DNA of 54,955 bases from a virus. Shown piece by piece: positions 1 to 7,523 of this stretch. The stretch is taken from IMG/VR virus record IMGVR_UViG_3300021335_000021, positions 1 through 54,955 of that record. One strand, given 5' to 3'. A program made the position numbers and the translations under genes. Under the pieces are notes generated by a model. The model was not told where the DNA came from, ran no database searches, and saw nothing but the letters and a program-made list of their open reading frames with translations. How positions within the stretch are numbered: position 1 is the stretch's first letter; every line of letters begins with the position of its first letter.

Positions 1-185
1 TAATTTCTCCGAAATTTTCGTCAACTTCTTCGTCTGTTGCTTCGTCTACTTCTTCATCAGAGGCTTCGTCAACTTCTTCGTCTGTTGCTTCGTTAGTTTC
101 TTCGTCGTCTGAAGACTCATCTACTTCTTCATCTGAAGCTTCGTTAGTTTCTTCGTCATTTGACGCTTCATCTACTTCTTCATCT
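1..185 (-). repeat. Degenerate in-frame acidic repeat
   Basis: The coding tail of the prohead core gene is a tandem degenerate repeat of Glu/Asp-rich units (variants of DEEVDEA(S/T) and DEETNEA). At DNA level the unit is read on this strand as variants of tcatctacttcttcgtc. Copy number may vary between related phages through slippage. Confidence 0.75.
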
Positions 186-346
186 TTTGCTTCATCGACT
201 TCAAGATCTTCTAAATCTGTTTCTAGCATCTTTTCATAGATACCACGTGACTTTTCAATAACAAATTCGTGGAACAGTTCATCTGCGCCAGCACGGTCGT
301 TATTGACAAGTTTTTCGAGCATTTGCTCTAATTTATTGTCTGCCAT
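1..346 (-). CDS. 67: Prohead core (scaffold) protein, T4 gp67-like, 3' end outside window
   Basis: The gene starts at the ATG at 346 (reverse strand), preceded by a clear AGGAG ribosome site, and runs off the left edge. The first ~50 residues form a short helical domain (start MADNKLEQMLEKL) comparable with the N-terminus of T4 gp67, a small internal prohead core protein with an acidic tail. The rest is a degenerate acidic repeat built on units like DEEVDEA and DEETNEA, longer than the T4 tail. The gene follows portal gene 20 on the same strand, as in T4 (20-67-68-21), so a role in the scaffold around which the capsid forms is likely. A late-type promoter lies at 392-399. The assignment rests on position, size of the head domain and acidity; gp68 or another core protein is possible. 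Confidence 0.6.
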   Translation of the reverse strand, partial: MADNKLEQMLEKLVNNDRAGADELFHEFVIEKSRGIYEKMLETDLEDLEVDEAKDEEVDEASNDEETNEASDEEVDESSDDEETNEATDEEVDEASDEEVDEATDEEVDENFGEI

Positions 347-391
347 TGTTTTCTCCTATATGTTTAATTAATATGTAAGGCTGTCTAGTAT

Positions 392-399
392 TATTTACA
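392..399 (-). promoter_or_regulatory. Late-type promoter (TGTAAATA)
   Basis: On the reverse strand TGTAAATA matches 7 of 8 bases of the T4 late promoter element TATAAATA. It lies about 45 nt upstream of the ATG at 346, in the short gap before the prohead core gene, and would give a leader of roughly 40 nt. Confidence 0.5.
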
Positions 400-419
400 C
401 TATGTTTAATAAATGTACG

Positions 420-458
420 GAAAACGGCGTCAAAACGAATCGTTTAGTCGCAAACCGT
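420..458 (-). terminator. Possible terminator after the GNGES-motif gene
   Basis: Directly after the stop codon of the upstream gene the reverse strand reads ACGG...CCGT with inner CG/CG and AAAC/GTTT pairs, then TTTTCC. This nested weak hairpin with a short T-run would separate the upstream transcript from the late promoter of the core gene. The stem is interrupted, so this is moderate evidence. Confidence 0.35.
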
Positions 459-1058
459 CTAAAAATCATAATATCTTTTAAACTCACTTACTGTTATGTG
501 AGATAAATTCGTACATTTCTTTAACTGTTTTGGTACAAAGTCGTCATTATCAGCTACAATCCTAATATATCTCTTACCTTGGTGTGCATCGCATGTTGAT
601 GCTGTTTGCCTTTCCCAGTTGCCGAAGTATGTTGCAGGTTCGCCTTGTTTCTTATAGTTATGTGTTCCTGCGTACAAGTTATTTACCTTACTACGGTTAC
701 CTTGTGAGTCTAATAATCCGTGAAAATCAAATCCTAGTATATAAATTGTATCGTGCGGGTGTGTACTTGCTAACCATAATGCTGTAGGGCCACTGCTCCA
801 ACCCTTGCTAGGTTGAAAATAATTAAATCCTTGAAAGGAATGAAACTGTTTGTTTGGATTTGTCCAAACTTCGTGTTCCATTTGCCATTTGCTTTGATTA
901 ATTTCAAGTATCATTTTTACATCAACAGCAACTAGGTAATGCGGTTCAAAATGTCTGAACATTGCATTACATGCATATACTTTACCGTAATTTTTAAGTG
1001 GATATAGGTCTATGTCTTTGCGGCTTTCGCCATTACCTATAACAAACGCTACAGTCAT
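459..1058 (-). CDS. Conserved phage protein with GNGES motif, possible sugar-transfer or nucleotide-binding fold
   Basis: A 199-residue protein beginning with a hydrophobic beta strand and a Gly-rich turn (GNGES, residues 8-12), followed by the segments VYACNAMFRH and YLVAVDVKM and later TIYILGFDFHG. This resembles proteins of the DUF115/MptE-like and sialyltransferase-like group, in which the GNGPS-type turn binds a nucleotide or nucleotide sugar. That relation is recalled from family knowledge and was not computed. It starts 11 nt after the preceding small gene and lies between the portal and prohead core genes, so it is probably co-transcribed with head genes. An enzyme in a head-morphogenesis operon is unusual. 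No signal peptide or membrane segment is seen. Function unknown. Confidence 0.75.
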   Translation of the reverse strand: MTVAFVIGNGESRKDIDLYPLKNYGKVYACNAMFRHFEPHYLVAVDVKMILEINQSKWQMEHEVWTNPNKQFHSFQGFNYFQPSKGWSSGPTALWLASTHPHDTIYILGFDFHGLLDSQGNRSKVNNLYAGTHNYKKQGEPATYFGNWERQTASTCDAHQGKRYIRIVADNDDFVPKQLKKCTNLSHITVSEFKRYYDF

Positions 1059-1069
1059 TAGTAGACATC

Positions 1070-1309
1070 CTATACTTGAGGTTGTGCTTGGATACCGTAC
1101 ATCTGACGGATGAATCCTAATTCTTTTTGCTTTTCTTCTTGGTGTAACTCTGATGCTTTGCGAGCTTTGTTTATTTGACGTAATGTTAATCGTGTTTTAC
1201 GTGTGTCATCACGATTTACAATGCTTTTATCATCTGTAGCATCGTAAGTCTTATCCTCAATGGGATCAATAGTTTCTTTATCAAAATAAAATAATTCTCT
1301 TAGTATCAT
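1070..1309 (-). CDS. Small conserved phage protein downstream of the portal gene
   Basis: A 79-residue, highly charged protein (start MILRELFYFDKETID, end YGIQAQPQV) with a Lys/Arg-rich helical middle. An ATG at 1309 is preferred over the in-frame upstream start at 1360: the upstream part lies within the end of the portal gene, and an AGGA sequence lies 11 nt before 1309. A GATAAATA late-type element overlaps this interval. The gene sits between portal and GNGES-motif genes in the same orientation. A head-assembly accessory role is inferred only from position. Confidence 0.65.
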   Translation of the reverse strand: MILRELFYFDKETIDPIEDKTYDATDDKSIVNRDDTRKTRLTLRQINKARKASELHQEEKQKELGFIRQMYGIQAQPQV

Positions 1310-1314
1310 GTTAA

Positions 1315-1322
1315 TATTTATC
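1315..1322 (-). promoter_or_regulatory. Late-type promoter (GATAAATA), very close to a start codon
   Basis: Reverse-strand GATAAATA matches 7 of 8 bases of TATAAATA and lies immediately after the portal gene stop. Its last base is only 5 nt from the ATG at 1309, so transcription from it would give an almost leaderless message. It may be a chance match in A+T-rich DNA. Confidence 0.3.
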
Positions 1323-3062
1323 CTATTCGGTTGGAGGAGTTTCGCCTGCGCCACCTGCATCTGGTGTTGTTACTGATTCTGGTCCTCCAGTTTCGCCTGT
1401 GGCAACACCTTCTTCACCTTCGGGTGCAACATCTGCATCTGCTCCTAGATCACCTTCAATACCTGCTCCACTAATACCTGCTCCACGCATTTCTGCACTA
1501 GCATCAGTTGGTGCTGTTGACAATGTTTCGTCATTTTCTTCTTTCCAATAGCGTTCGTTATCTGCAATTTCTGAATCACTCATTCCTAAGAAACGTTTCA
1601 TTGCATATCTATTACTGATAAACGGTACAGCTTGTATCTGTGCAAAAGTACCGATACGCTGATTGTCTAATTCACTTTGTCTATAACTTGCAAAGTTTTG
1701 TGGCGGTTGAAATAACAAATCAAACATTGCAATGTCAATGTTAATACCTTTTTCTAATAGATAACGTTTGAATTCTTGGTTGAATACTTCAGCTATAAGG
1801 TTCTGTAAACGTTCGCAATACTTGTTAAAGCGTAGCTCTTGTATGTATGCAGTACCTACTCTGCCGTCGTTAAATGAGCTTTGACCTTCATCTTGTGCCG
1901 CGGCTGGTAAGTATGAACTTGGAATACGTAAACCTCTTACTAGTTTATTTGTAAAGTATTTTAAGTCATCAATCTCACCTAAGTTAGTACCACCAGGTAG
2001 TGTTTCAACTTTAGATCCACGTCCTTCTGCTGTTTGCGGAAAGAAATAATCTTCGTTAGTTGACAGAGGATTGTAAGCACTGTCAATAACACTTGTGCCG
2101 CCACCTGTTTTACTTGGAATACGTCTTTGATGTATTTCTGTTTTTACTCGCTCAACAAATTGCATAGCTAAGTGACTTGGCATGTTACCAACATCAACAT
2201 AAAATACTCTACGCTCTGGAGCTCTTTGTGTTCTGTAAATAATAATAGCATCTTCAAGTAATTCTTTTTGTTTATATACTTTGAATATGCCTTCTAATAG
2301 TGAATTACCAAACGGTGCATTGTTGTCTAAGCCTTCGCTCAAACTCATATGTACCATATGTTTTGCATCAATGGCATGTTCTTTCATTTTATCATGGCCA
2401 AAGCGTCCTGCACTTGCACCAGATGTTTGTGTGTTACCAACCATACCACGAACACCGCCAGTTAGATAACCATCTCCACCGCCTGTAGCATTTCCATTTG
2501 TAGTATATGGTGTTGTTGCAACGTTGTCAATAAAATTTAAATTAAGATCTTTAACAATATATTGTTCTGGTTTTTTACCTTCTGATTCGTTAACAATAAT
2601 ACTGCCAACTTTTGCTGGATCAACATGATGCCATTTAGTAGTTTCTGGATCTCTAATAAAGAAAGCATCACCATATTTAAAAACGTTACGCACAATTTTA
2701 AACATGCGTGTGCCAAAGTTATTAAGTTTAGTCCATTGTTGTAGATACTGTTCAAGAACTTTAATTTCTGAATTAGTAGCCGTCTTTTTAAAGTCGATAC
2801 TAAAACTTGTTTTGTTAATAGGATTTTGTTGCGAACAAAATTCAGCAAGGATATCAAGTGCGGCATTTACCTCACTGTCATTATCCATTGTGTTGTATTG
2901 TCCGTAACGCTCAACTCTATTAGGAGCGCCTGTGTATACATCAGGAAGAAAACTTGAATAGTTTGAACGTGCCGGTCCTGGCTGTGTGCCTTGACCCATA
3001 CTTAATGGACTGCTTGTTCCTGCTTGTCCTTCTACTGGTGTAAAATATCTTTTCCAACTCAT
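1323..3062 (-). CDS. 20: Portal vertex protein of head, T4 gp20-like
   Basis: A 579-residue protein, slightly longer than T4 gp20 (524). It forms the dodecameric ring at one capsid vertex through which DNA is packaged and to which the tail joins. Portal-type segments include YGQYNTMDNDSEVNAALDIL (residues ~55-75), EDAIIIYRTQRAPERRVFYVDVGN (~270-295), a crown region with DDLKYFTNKLVRGLRIPSSYLP (~365-390) and a long helical C-terminal half. The tail is low-complexity (Gly, Ala, Glu, Thr, Pro) over the last ~45 residues. It lies 10 nt downstream of the tape-measure-like gene and upstream of the prohead core gene, matching T4 order on its downstream side. Confidence 0.93.
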   Translation of the reverse strand: MSWKRYFTPVEGQAGTSSPLSMGQGTQPGPARSNYSSFLPDVYTGAPNRVERYGQYNTMDNDSEVNAALDILAEFCSQQNPINKTSFSIDFKKTATNSEIKVLEQYLQQWTKLNNFGTRMFKIVRNVFKYGDAFFIRDPETTKWHHVDPAKVGSIIVNESEGKKPEQYIVKDLNLNFIDNVATTPYTTNGNATGGGDGYLTGGVRGMVGNTQTSGASAGRFGHDKMKEHAIDAKHMVHMSLSEGLDNNAPFGNSLLEGIFKVYKQKELLEDAIIIYRTQRAPERRVFYVDVGNMPSHLAMQFVERVKTEIHQRRIPSKTGGGTSVIDSAYNPLSTNEDYFFPQTAEGRGSKVETLPGGTNLGEIDDLKYFTNKLVRGLRIPSSYLPAAAQDEGQSSFNDGRVGTAYIQELRFNKYCERLQNLIAEVFNQEFKRYLLEKGINIDIAMFDLLFQPPQNFASYRQSELDNQRIGTFAQIQAVPFISNRYAMKRFLGMSDSEIADNERYWKEENDETLSTAPTDASAEMRGAGISGAGIEGDLGADADVAPEGEEGVATGETGGPESVTTPDAGGAGETPPTE

Positions 3063-3072
3063 ATTGTGTTCC

Positions 3073-5382
3073 TTATCCAGCCATTATATTGCCGTTCAAT
3101 GCTTTTACGGCTGTTGTGTTCTTTTTTGTTAATTCGATAAGCTGGACCATATTAGTATTTAACATCGCAAGCTCTGTTGCACTTGAAGAATTGGCTGGTG
3201 TTGTAGGTACTGTTGGTTTAATAGGTGTAACCTGTGACTGTTTTTCAACCTCTGCTTCGTCATCGCTAGAAAACGGATTCAATTTATTCCAAAAACCTCC
3301 ACCGTCTTTCTTCTTTGGTGTGGCCGTACCGCTTGTGGCACCTTCATCATCACCACCAAACCAATTAAATGGATTGAATACGCTGTTTTTGAACCAATCT
3401 TTTAAGTATGTCCACATATCAGATATTGCAGTTGTAACAGATTTTGTTAGAGCTCCTTCAAAGAATGCAAAATCAATTGCTACTACAGCCCCTAAGATTG
3501 CTCCAGCAATTAATGCTGGTAGAGATAATAGTGCTCCGCCGACTGCTGTTAACGCTGTACCAAGTGCTCCGGCTATAAAGCCTGTTGCCGCTGTTAATGC
3601 CGTAGTAGCGGCGGCCAATATTGTTGCACCAATAGTTGTAGCCATCCCAAGAATAGATGCTGTAATGCCCGCAATGAACGGGCCGCCTCCTAGTGCCGCT
3701 GTAATAGCAATTCCAAGTGACGCTACTGCCGCAATACCCCAATTTATTACCGTCTGACTTATATCACCAAACGCACTTGCAGGATCTGCCAAAAACTCTT
3801 CTGCAAACTTTTTAACTTTAGGTAAAATATTATCTACTAAGTATGTGCTAAACTCTAACAGTTTTGGCCACATTTTCTTAAATTGATCTCCGACATCTTG
3901 TAGAATCTGTTTCCCGTCAGTTTTCATCCAATTCCAAGCATCATTCATTGCTTTTTCAATAGTGCCTTTGTTGTCTTCAAATAATTGTGTTGCTGTTTCG
4001 TATGATGGAATTAAGTCTGCAATAGCATCTGTTGCTTCTTTAAATGCTGTTGTGTTTGTAACAAAAGCCTGTGATGCTCCAGACAACTCTTCTAGTGTAG
4101 TAACACTATTTCCAATAGCCGTTGTAAGTTTGTCATATTCTGTTTGTTGTTTTGTAACTGAACCTTCAGTAGCTTCAACAGCCATTGCTAATTGTCCGCC
4201 CATTGTCAACAAACTACCAAATGATCCGCCAGCGGAAAGTGCGGCGTCAACACCACCTAGTTTAAATTTCTGTGCTAAGCCTCCTAATTCATCACCAACA
4301 TCTTTAACAAAGTTGTTCATCTGTTCAGGACTCATATTTTCGATATCTTTAGCAAAAGCCTTAAACACATCACTGTTAGCCATTAACTGTCGTGTCACCG
4401 GATCGTTTGCTATGCCGTCTGCCATATCTACAAGTGCCGCTTCAAACTCAGGTGATATTTTGTTTGCTAGTGATAAGTTATTTCTAAATTGATTCAATTG
4501 ATCGCCAGTCATTGAAGACATTGCTACTTGTCTACGTATGTCTGTATTCTTAGCTCTTTGTTCTTCTTCAATTTGTTTACGACTTTTACCTGTTAATTTT
4601 GATATCTTATCAAGTTCTAGTGAATACTTCGCTGATCCTTCCGCTATTTGAGAATCAGTCATATATCTATCTCTACCTGTAGATACTAATAATTCGTTGT
4701 AGCTGATTAGGTTTTCGTTTAATTCTTCTGTAGTTAAACCCATTCCTAATAGTTGTCTACCTAGATTGCCTGTACGCATCTCTTTTGAAAGCCTACCAAA
4801 TCTACGTGTACCTTCTTGTACATTTCCACCGAACATTCTTAGTCCTTCGGATTCACTTGCAATAACTTTAGCAAGAGTCTGCATAGATAATCCTGATGCG
4901 CCTGCAACCTGTGTAATCTCAAACATACTATTACCAAAGCCTGCACCAACTGATGACAGTTCTTTGTACATAGTCATTTGATTTTCAATTATTCCAGTAA
5001 TAATATTAAGTCCAGGAACATTTTGAGTAAACTCGTGTATACTAGTTTTACCTTGGAGTAATCCAGTTGCCATTCCGGTAACTGCACCAACTGCTCCGCT
5101 AACTGCCGCTACTAATCCGTTAATAAGGCCGCCAGCTACAGATGCCGCCGCTGATCCTAATTTACCTACTGATCCTGCTGTTTTTTCAGATGTTTTACCT
5201 ACGGCGTCAAGTCCTTTGTTGGCTTTGTCGGTATTCAGGTTACCGCCATTATTGCCGCCTTGTCCTGTTATTGATCCAGTTCTACCACCTAGTGCTTTAA
5301 GTATCTGTCGTAGAGTTGCTTCTGAAGCCGCATTTTGTGCTTCGACTTCACCAATTCCGGGGATGTCTATTCTTACTGCCAT
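3073..5382 (-). CDS. Probable tail tape measure protein
   Basis: A 769-residue protein with an Ala/Gly-rich N-terminus, a long helical middle (residues ~120-540) and strongly hydrophobic stretches at ~72-110 and ~546-640, the latter long enough for several membrane segments. The last ~130 residues are charged and Pro/Thr-rich with a final short helix. Long helical proteins with clustered hydrophobic segments are typical of tape measure proteins, which set tail length and enter the host membrane on infection. The divergent neighbour is a gp26-like gene with a -1 frameshift signal, as expected of tail-assembly chaperones next to tape measure genes. T4 gp29 has 590 residues; at 0.15 nm per residue this protein would span about 115 nm. 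A capsid-internal ejection protein is the main alternative. Confidence 0.55.
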   Translation of the reverse strand: MAVRIDIPGIGEVEAQNAASEATLRQILKALGGRTGSITGQGGNNGGNLNTDKANKGLDAVGKTSEKTAGSVGKLGSAAASVAGGLINGLVAAVSGAVGAVTGMATGLLQGKTSIHEFTQNVPGLNIITGIIENQMTMYKELSSVGAGFGNSMFEITQVAGASGLSMQTLAKVIASESEGLRMFGGNVQEGTRRFGRLSKEMRTGNLGRQLLGMGLTTEELNENLISYNELLVSTGRDRYMTDSQIAEGSAKYSLELDKISKLTGKSRKQIEEEQRAKNTDIRRQVAMSSMTGDQLNQFRNNLSLANKISPEFEAALVDMADGIANDPVTRQLMANSDVFKAFAKDIENMSPEQMNNFVKDVGDELGGLAQKFKLGGVDAALSAGGSFGSLLTMGGQLAMAVEATEGSVTKQQTEYDKLTTAIGNSVTTLEELSGASQAFVTNTTAFKEATDAIADLIPSYETATQLFEDNKGTIEKAMNDAWNWMKTDGKQILQDVGDQFKKMWPKLLEFSTYLVDNILPKVKKFAEEFLADPASAFGDISQTVINWGIAAVASLGIAITAALGGGPFIAGITASILGMATTIGATILAAATTALTAATGFIAGALGTALTAVGGALLSLPALIAGAILGAVVAIDFAFFEGALTKSVTTAISDMWTYLKDWFKNSVFNPFNWFGGDDEGATSGTATPKKKDGGGFWNKLNPFSSDDEAEVEKQSQVTPIKPTVPTTPANSSSATELAMLNTNMVQLIELTKKNTTAVKALNGNIMAG

Positions 5383-5409
5383 TTATTATATACTCACTTT
5401 ATAAAATAC

Positions 5410-5417
5410 CATAAATA
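5410..5417 (+). promoter_or_regulatory. Late-type promoter (CATAAATA) for the gp26-like gene
   Basis: CATAAATA matches 7 of 8 bases of the T4 late element and lies 43 nt before the ATG at 5461, in the divergent gap between the tape-measure-like and gp26-like genes. A strong AGGAG ribosome site follows at about 5448-5452. Confidence 0.5.
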
Positions 5418-5460
5418 CTATTACGAAATATGTTAATACTATTTAGCAGGAGATATAAAC

Positions 5461-6369
5461 ATGGTAGATAATAACTTCCCACCAATGGGGGGACAGCAAG
5501 GTATTCCTATGGCACAACCGCAAGGTAATCCATTAGCGAAGCACCTTAGACAACCAAAGATCTACATCAAGTTGCCAAGCAATGGAGAATATTGGCCAGG
5601 AAAGTCTTTGGAAAAGACGGAAAACGGTGAATACCCAGTTTACGCAATGACGGCAAAGGATGAGATTACGTTTAAAACTCCCGATGCGTTATTAAACGGA
5701 CAAGCAACAGTTGATGTTATTCAAAGTTGTTTGCCAAACATTAAAGATGCATGGCAAACACCATCTATTGATATAGATACAATCTTAATTGCAATTAGAC
5801 GTGCAAGTTATGGTGAAAAAATGGCAATGACTGCATCTATTCCAAAAACAGACATTACTAAAGACTTTGAATTGAATTTACAAACACTCTTTGACAATTA
5901 CATGTCAAAAGAATTTGTTCATACTTTTCAGATTGATGGATTTAAAGTTCAGATACAACCACTAAACTATAAAACTATTACTGAAGGAATGATCAAAGCG
6001 TTTGAAGAACAGAGAATTTTTGCTGTTATTGATGATAATACTATTCAAAATCAAGAAAAGTTACAGAAGTTCCAATCAAGTTTTTCTAGACTAACTGAGT
6101 TAAACGTACAAACACTTATTAAAAGTGTTGTAGCAATTCAACCAGATGGCTCTGATCAAGCTGTTGTTAATCCAGCTCATATCAAAGAGTTCATTGAAAA
6201 CACTGATGCAAAGATTTTTAATCAAATTAAAGAGCATATTGAATCTCAGAAAAAACAATTTGAACAACAACCACTTTCAGTAGAAGCTACTGAAGAGGAA
6301 ATCGAAGCAGGTGCTGATAAGACTTATTCTATACCTATTGTATTCGATCAAGGCAATTTTTTCGACTAA
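5461..6369 (+). CDS. 26: Baseplate hub / tail assembly chaperone, T4 gp26-like
   Basis: A 302-residue protein with a Pro/Gln/Gly-rich N-terminus (~25 residues) and then the conserved core of the T4 baseplate (gp26-type) family: KIYIKLPSNGEYWPG (~34-48), PVYAMTAKDEITFKTPDALLNG (~58-80) and IDTILIAIRRASYGEKM (~105-122). In T4, gp26 acts in baseplate hub assembly. The gene is isolated on the plus strand, divergent from the tape-measure-like gene and convergent with the 301-residue gene. Two codons before its stop it has the slippery heptamer T TTT TTC (6357-6363), and the -1 frame stays open for 76 more codons. It is therefore probably made in a short and a long form, as lambda gpG and gpGT are. 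Confidence 0.8.
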   Translation: MVDNNFPPMGGQQGIPMAQPQGNPLAKHLRQPKIYIKLPSNGEYWPGKSLEKTENGEYPVYAMTAKDEITFKTPDALLNGQATVDVIQSCLPNIKDAWQTPSIDIDTILIAIRRASYGEKMAMTASIPKTDITKDFELNLQTLFDNYMSKEFVHTFQIDGFKVQIQPLNYKTITEGMIKAFEEQRIFAVIDDNTIQNQEKLQKFQSSFSRLTELNVQTLIKSVVAIQPDGSDQAVVNPAHIKEFIENTDAKIFNQIKEHIESQKKQFEQQPLSVEATEEEIEAGADKTYSIPIVFDQGNFFD

Positions 6370-6413
6370 GGATCTTAACGTGGAGCCTCGAAAAAATCCA
6401 AGACGAGGTTAAG
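6357..6413 (+). promoter_or_regulatory. Programmed -1 frameshift signal: U_UUU_UUC slippery site plus stem-loop
   Basis: In the zero frame the codons are AAT TTT TTC GAC TAA, so bases 6357-6363 read T TTT TTC, a canonical X_XXY_YYZ heptamer. A -1 slip gives CGA CTA AGG and opens the downstream frame. Starting 10 nt after the heptamer, CTTAA (6374-6378) can pair with TTAAG (6409-6413), and CCTCG (6386-6390) with CGAGG (6404-6408), with a 7-nt bulge on the 5' side. This is a plausible stimulatory hairpin. The heptamer and stems are seen directly; use in vivo is inferred. Confidence 0.75.
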
Positions 6414-6593
6414 GTCCTAGAGGGTGAGGTCAAAGAAATTAAGAATGAAATGATTCGTATCTCATGGTGGATGCGTGGCAGTATTCAACTCAATGATGCT
6501 TATGATTTAGATATCGACGACCGTGAAATTATTGCTAATTTAATTAAAGAAAATATGGAGTCTGCTAAAAAGTCAGGTATGCCGTTTTGGTAG
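6363..6593 (+). CDS. -1 frame extension of the gp26-like protein (tail assembly chaperone 'T' part)
   Basis: Entered by a -1 slip at 6357-6363, this frame gives 76 codons (starting RLRILTWSLEKIQDEV) to the TAG at 6591-6593, for a 377-residue fusion. It has a charged coiled-coil-like helix (EKIQDEVKVLEGEVKEIKNE), then an aromatic/charged segment (WWMRGSIQLNDAYDLDIDD) and a helix ending KSGMPFW. There is no start codon or ribosome site near its beginning. The first in-frame ATG (6450) lies inside the conserved-looking part without a good Shine-Dalgarno. Coding character and the slippery site together favour frameshift expression. The extension probably contacts the tape measure protein during tail assembly, by analogy with lambda gpGT. 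Confidence 0.7.
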   Translation, partial: RLRILTWSLEKIQDEVKVLEGEVKEIKNEMIRISWWMRGSIQLNDAYDLDIDDREIIANLIKENMESAKKSGMPFW

Positions 6594-6596
6594 GAT

Positions 6597-7502
6597 TTAC
6601 TTTTTAGAATTTGCTCTTATTCGATCCATGCCAGCGGAGTAGTTTGCTCTGCTTCTTTCATCTGGACTTACTTTTCCATCGTTGTTTACATCTGCTGGAT
6701 CTTTTTTAGCTTTTTTCTTAGTTACAGTATAACCGTTTGCTTCTAGATATTTTTTTGCTGATTCGACATCCATTGTAGGCGTAGCCATATCTTTAGCATC
6801 TGCTTTGCTAGTATCTTTTGCTTTGCTAGTATCTTTTGCTTTGCTAGTTTTTTTAGTAGCAACTGTTGTATCTGCATCTGCAGGAGCATCACCGTATGAA
6901 CTTTTTGATACTCTACTACCCATTTGTTTTTGAAAACCTTGTTGTACAAAACGTTTAATTACTTTTTGAACTTGACCTTTTGATAGCTCAACATCAGCTT
7001 CCATTATCTGTGCTTCACTATATATACTACTATTCATTTTTCCACCTGACAGATCTAAATTGCCTTGTGCGTCTGCTCCAGTAAGTCCTGATGCTTGTGG
7101 AGATAATTTAGCTTTAAGTTTACTTGCCGCGCCTGTAACAGCGGCCGCCCCAGATTTTGCCGCGCCTTTTCCAGATTTATAACTTTTAGATGCTGTTTTT
7201 TTCAGTGAACGCATTATGCCTGGTTCAGCATTAATATATGACATTACTGCACTTGGCTTACTTACAAATCCTTTTGCAACTAAAAACTTTGCTAAACCTT
7301 TTGCAGTCATACCTTTCATTTTAGGATCTTGTTTGCTTACAGCATAAAAGTCCTTATAAATGTTTGATACTTCTTTATCTAATTCAACGTCTAGCTGTGC
7401 GGCTTTGCCTCCAGCTGTGTTTTTACCTAGTGTTCTTTTTAAAAATCTAATAGGACCTTCATCAACTTGCTTAGATTCTGTTAAAATGTCGTATACTTTC
7501 AT
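6597..7502 (-). CDS. Probable virion-associated protein with an EF-hand loop
   Basis: A 301-residue basic protein, starting MKVYDILTES, a type of opening I associate with internal proteins of marine T4-like phages. Residues ~100-135 and 215-265 are Lys/Ala-rich, including a short tandem SKAKDT repeat at ~220-232. Near the C-terminus DVNNDGKVSPDE (271-282) has Asp, Asn, Asp, Gly and Glu at EF-hand positions 1, 3, 5, 6 and 12, so calcium binding is plausible. INAE (90-93) fits the T4 prohead protease consensus (L/I)(N/S/A)xE. The gene has a perfect late promoter (7524-7531) and a GGGAG ribosome site, consistent with a structural protein. Function is not known. Confidence 0.7.
   Translation of the reverse strand: MKVYDILTESKQVDEGPIRFLKRTLGKNTAGGKAAQLDVELDKEVSNIYKDFYAVSKQDPKMKGMTAKGLAKFLVAKGFVSKPSAVMSYINAEPGIMRSLKKTASKSYKSGKGAAKSGAAAVTGAASKLKAKLSPQASGLTGADAQGNLDLSGGKMNSSIYSEAQIMEADVELSKGQVQKVIKRFVQQGFQKQMGSRVSKSSYGDAPADADTTVATKKTSKAKDTSKAKDTSKADAKDMATPTMDVESAKKYLEANGYTVTKKKAKKDPADVNNDGKVSPDERSRANYSAGMDRIRANSKK
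6795..6852 (-). repeat. Short tandem repeat inside the 301-residue gene
   Basis: An 18-nt unit (ttgctttgctagtatctt as read on the plus strand) occurs in tandem with small changes, encoding SKAKDT-type units in the reverse frame. It is likely a slippage-generated expansion of a Lys-rich linker. Confidence 0.6.
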
Positions 7503-7523
7503 AGTTTAGCTCCCGATTAATTA

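Noticed and set aside
1-185. CRISPR-like array
   Set aside because: The repeats are contiguous, degenerate and in frame with an acidic protein, with no unique spacers.
1310-1360. Upstream start of the small post-portal gene at 1360
   Set aside because: The extra 17 residues lie inside the portal gene and read as low-information sequence; the start at 1309 is better placed.
3089-3757. 222-codon open frame on the plus strand
   Set aside because: It lies opposite the hydrophobic region of the tape-measure-like gene; its Ala/Pro/Val-rich composition is that of a shadow frame and it has no ribosome site.
6363-6593. Naming the -1 frame product gp51
   Set aside because: T4 gp51 is also involved in hub assembly but is, as I recall, much longer; the 76-codon extension could not be matched to it by eye.
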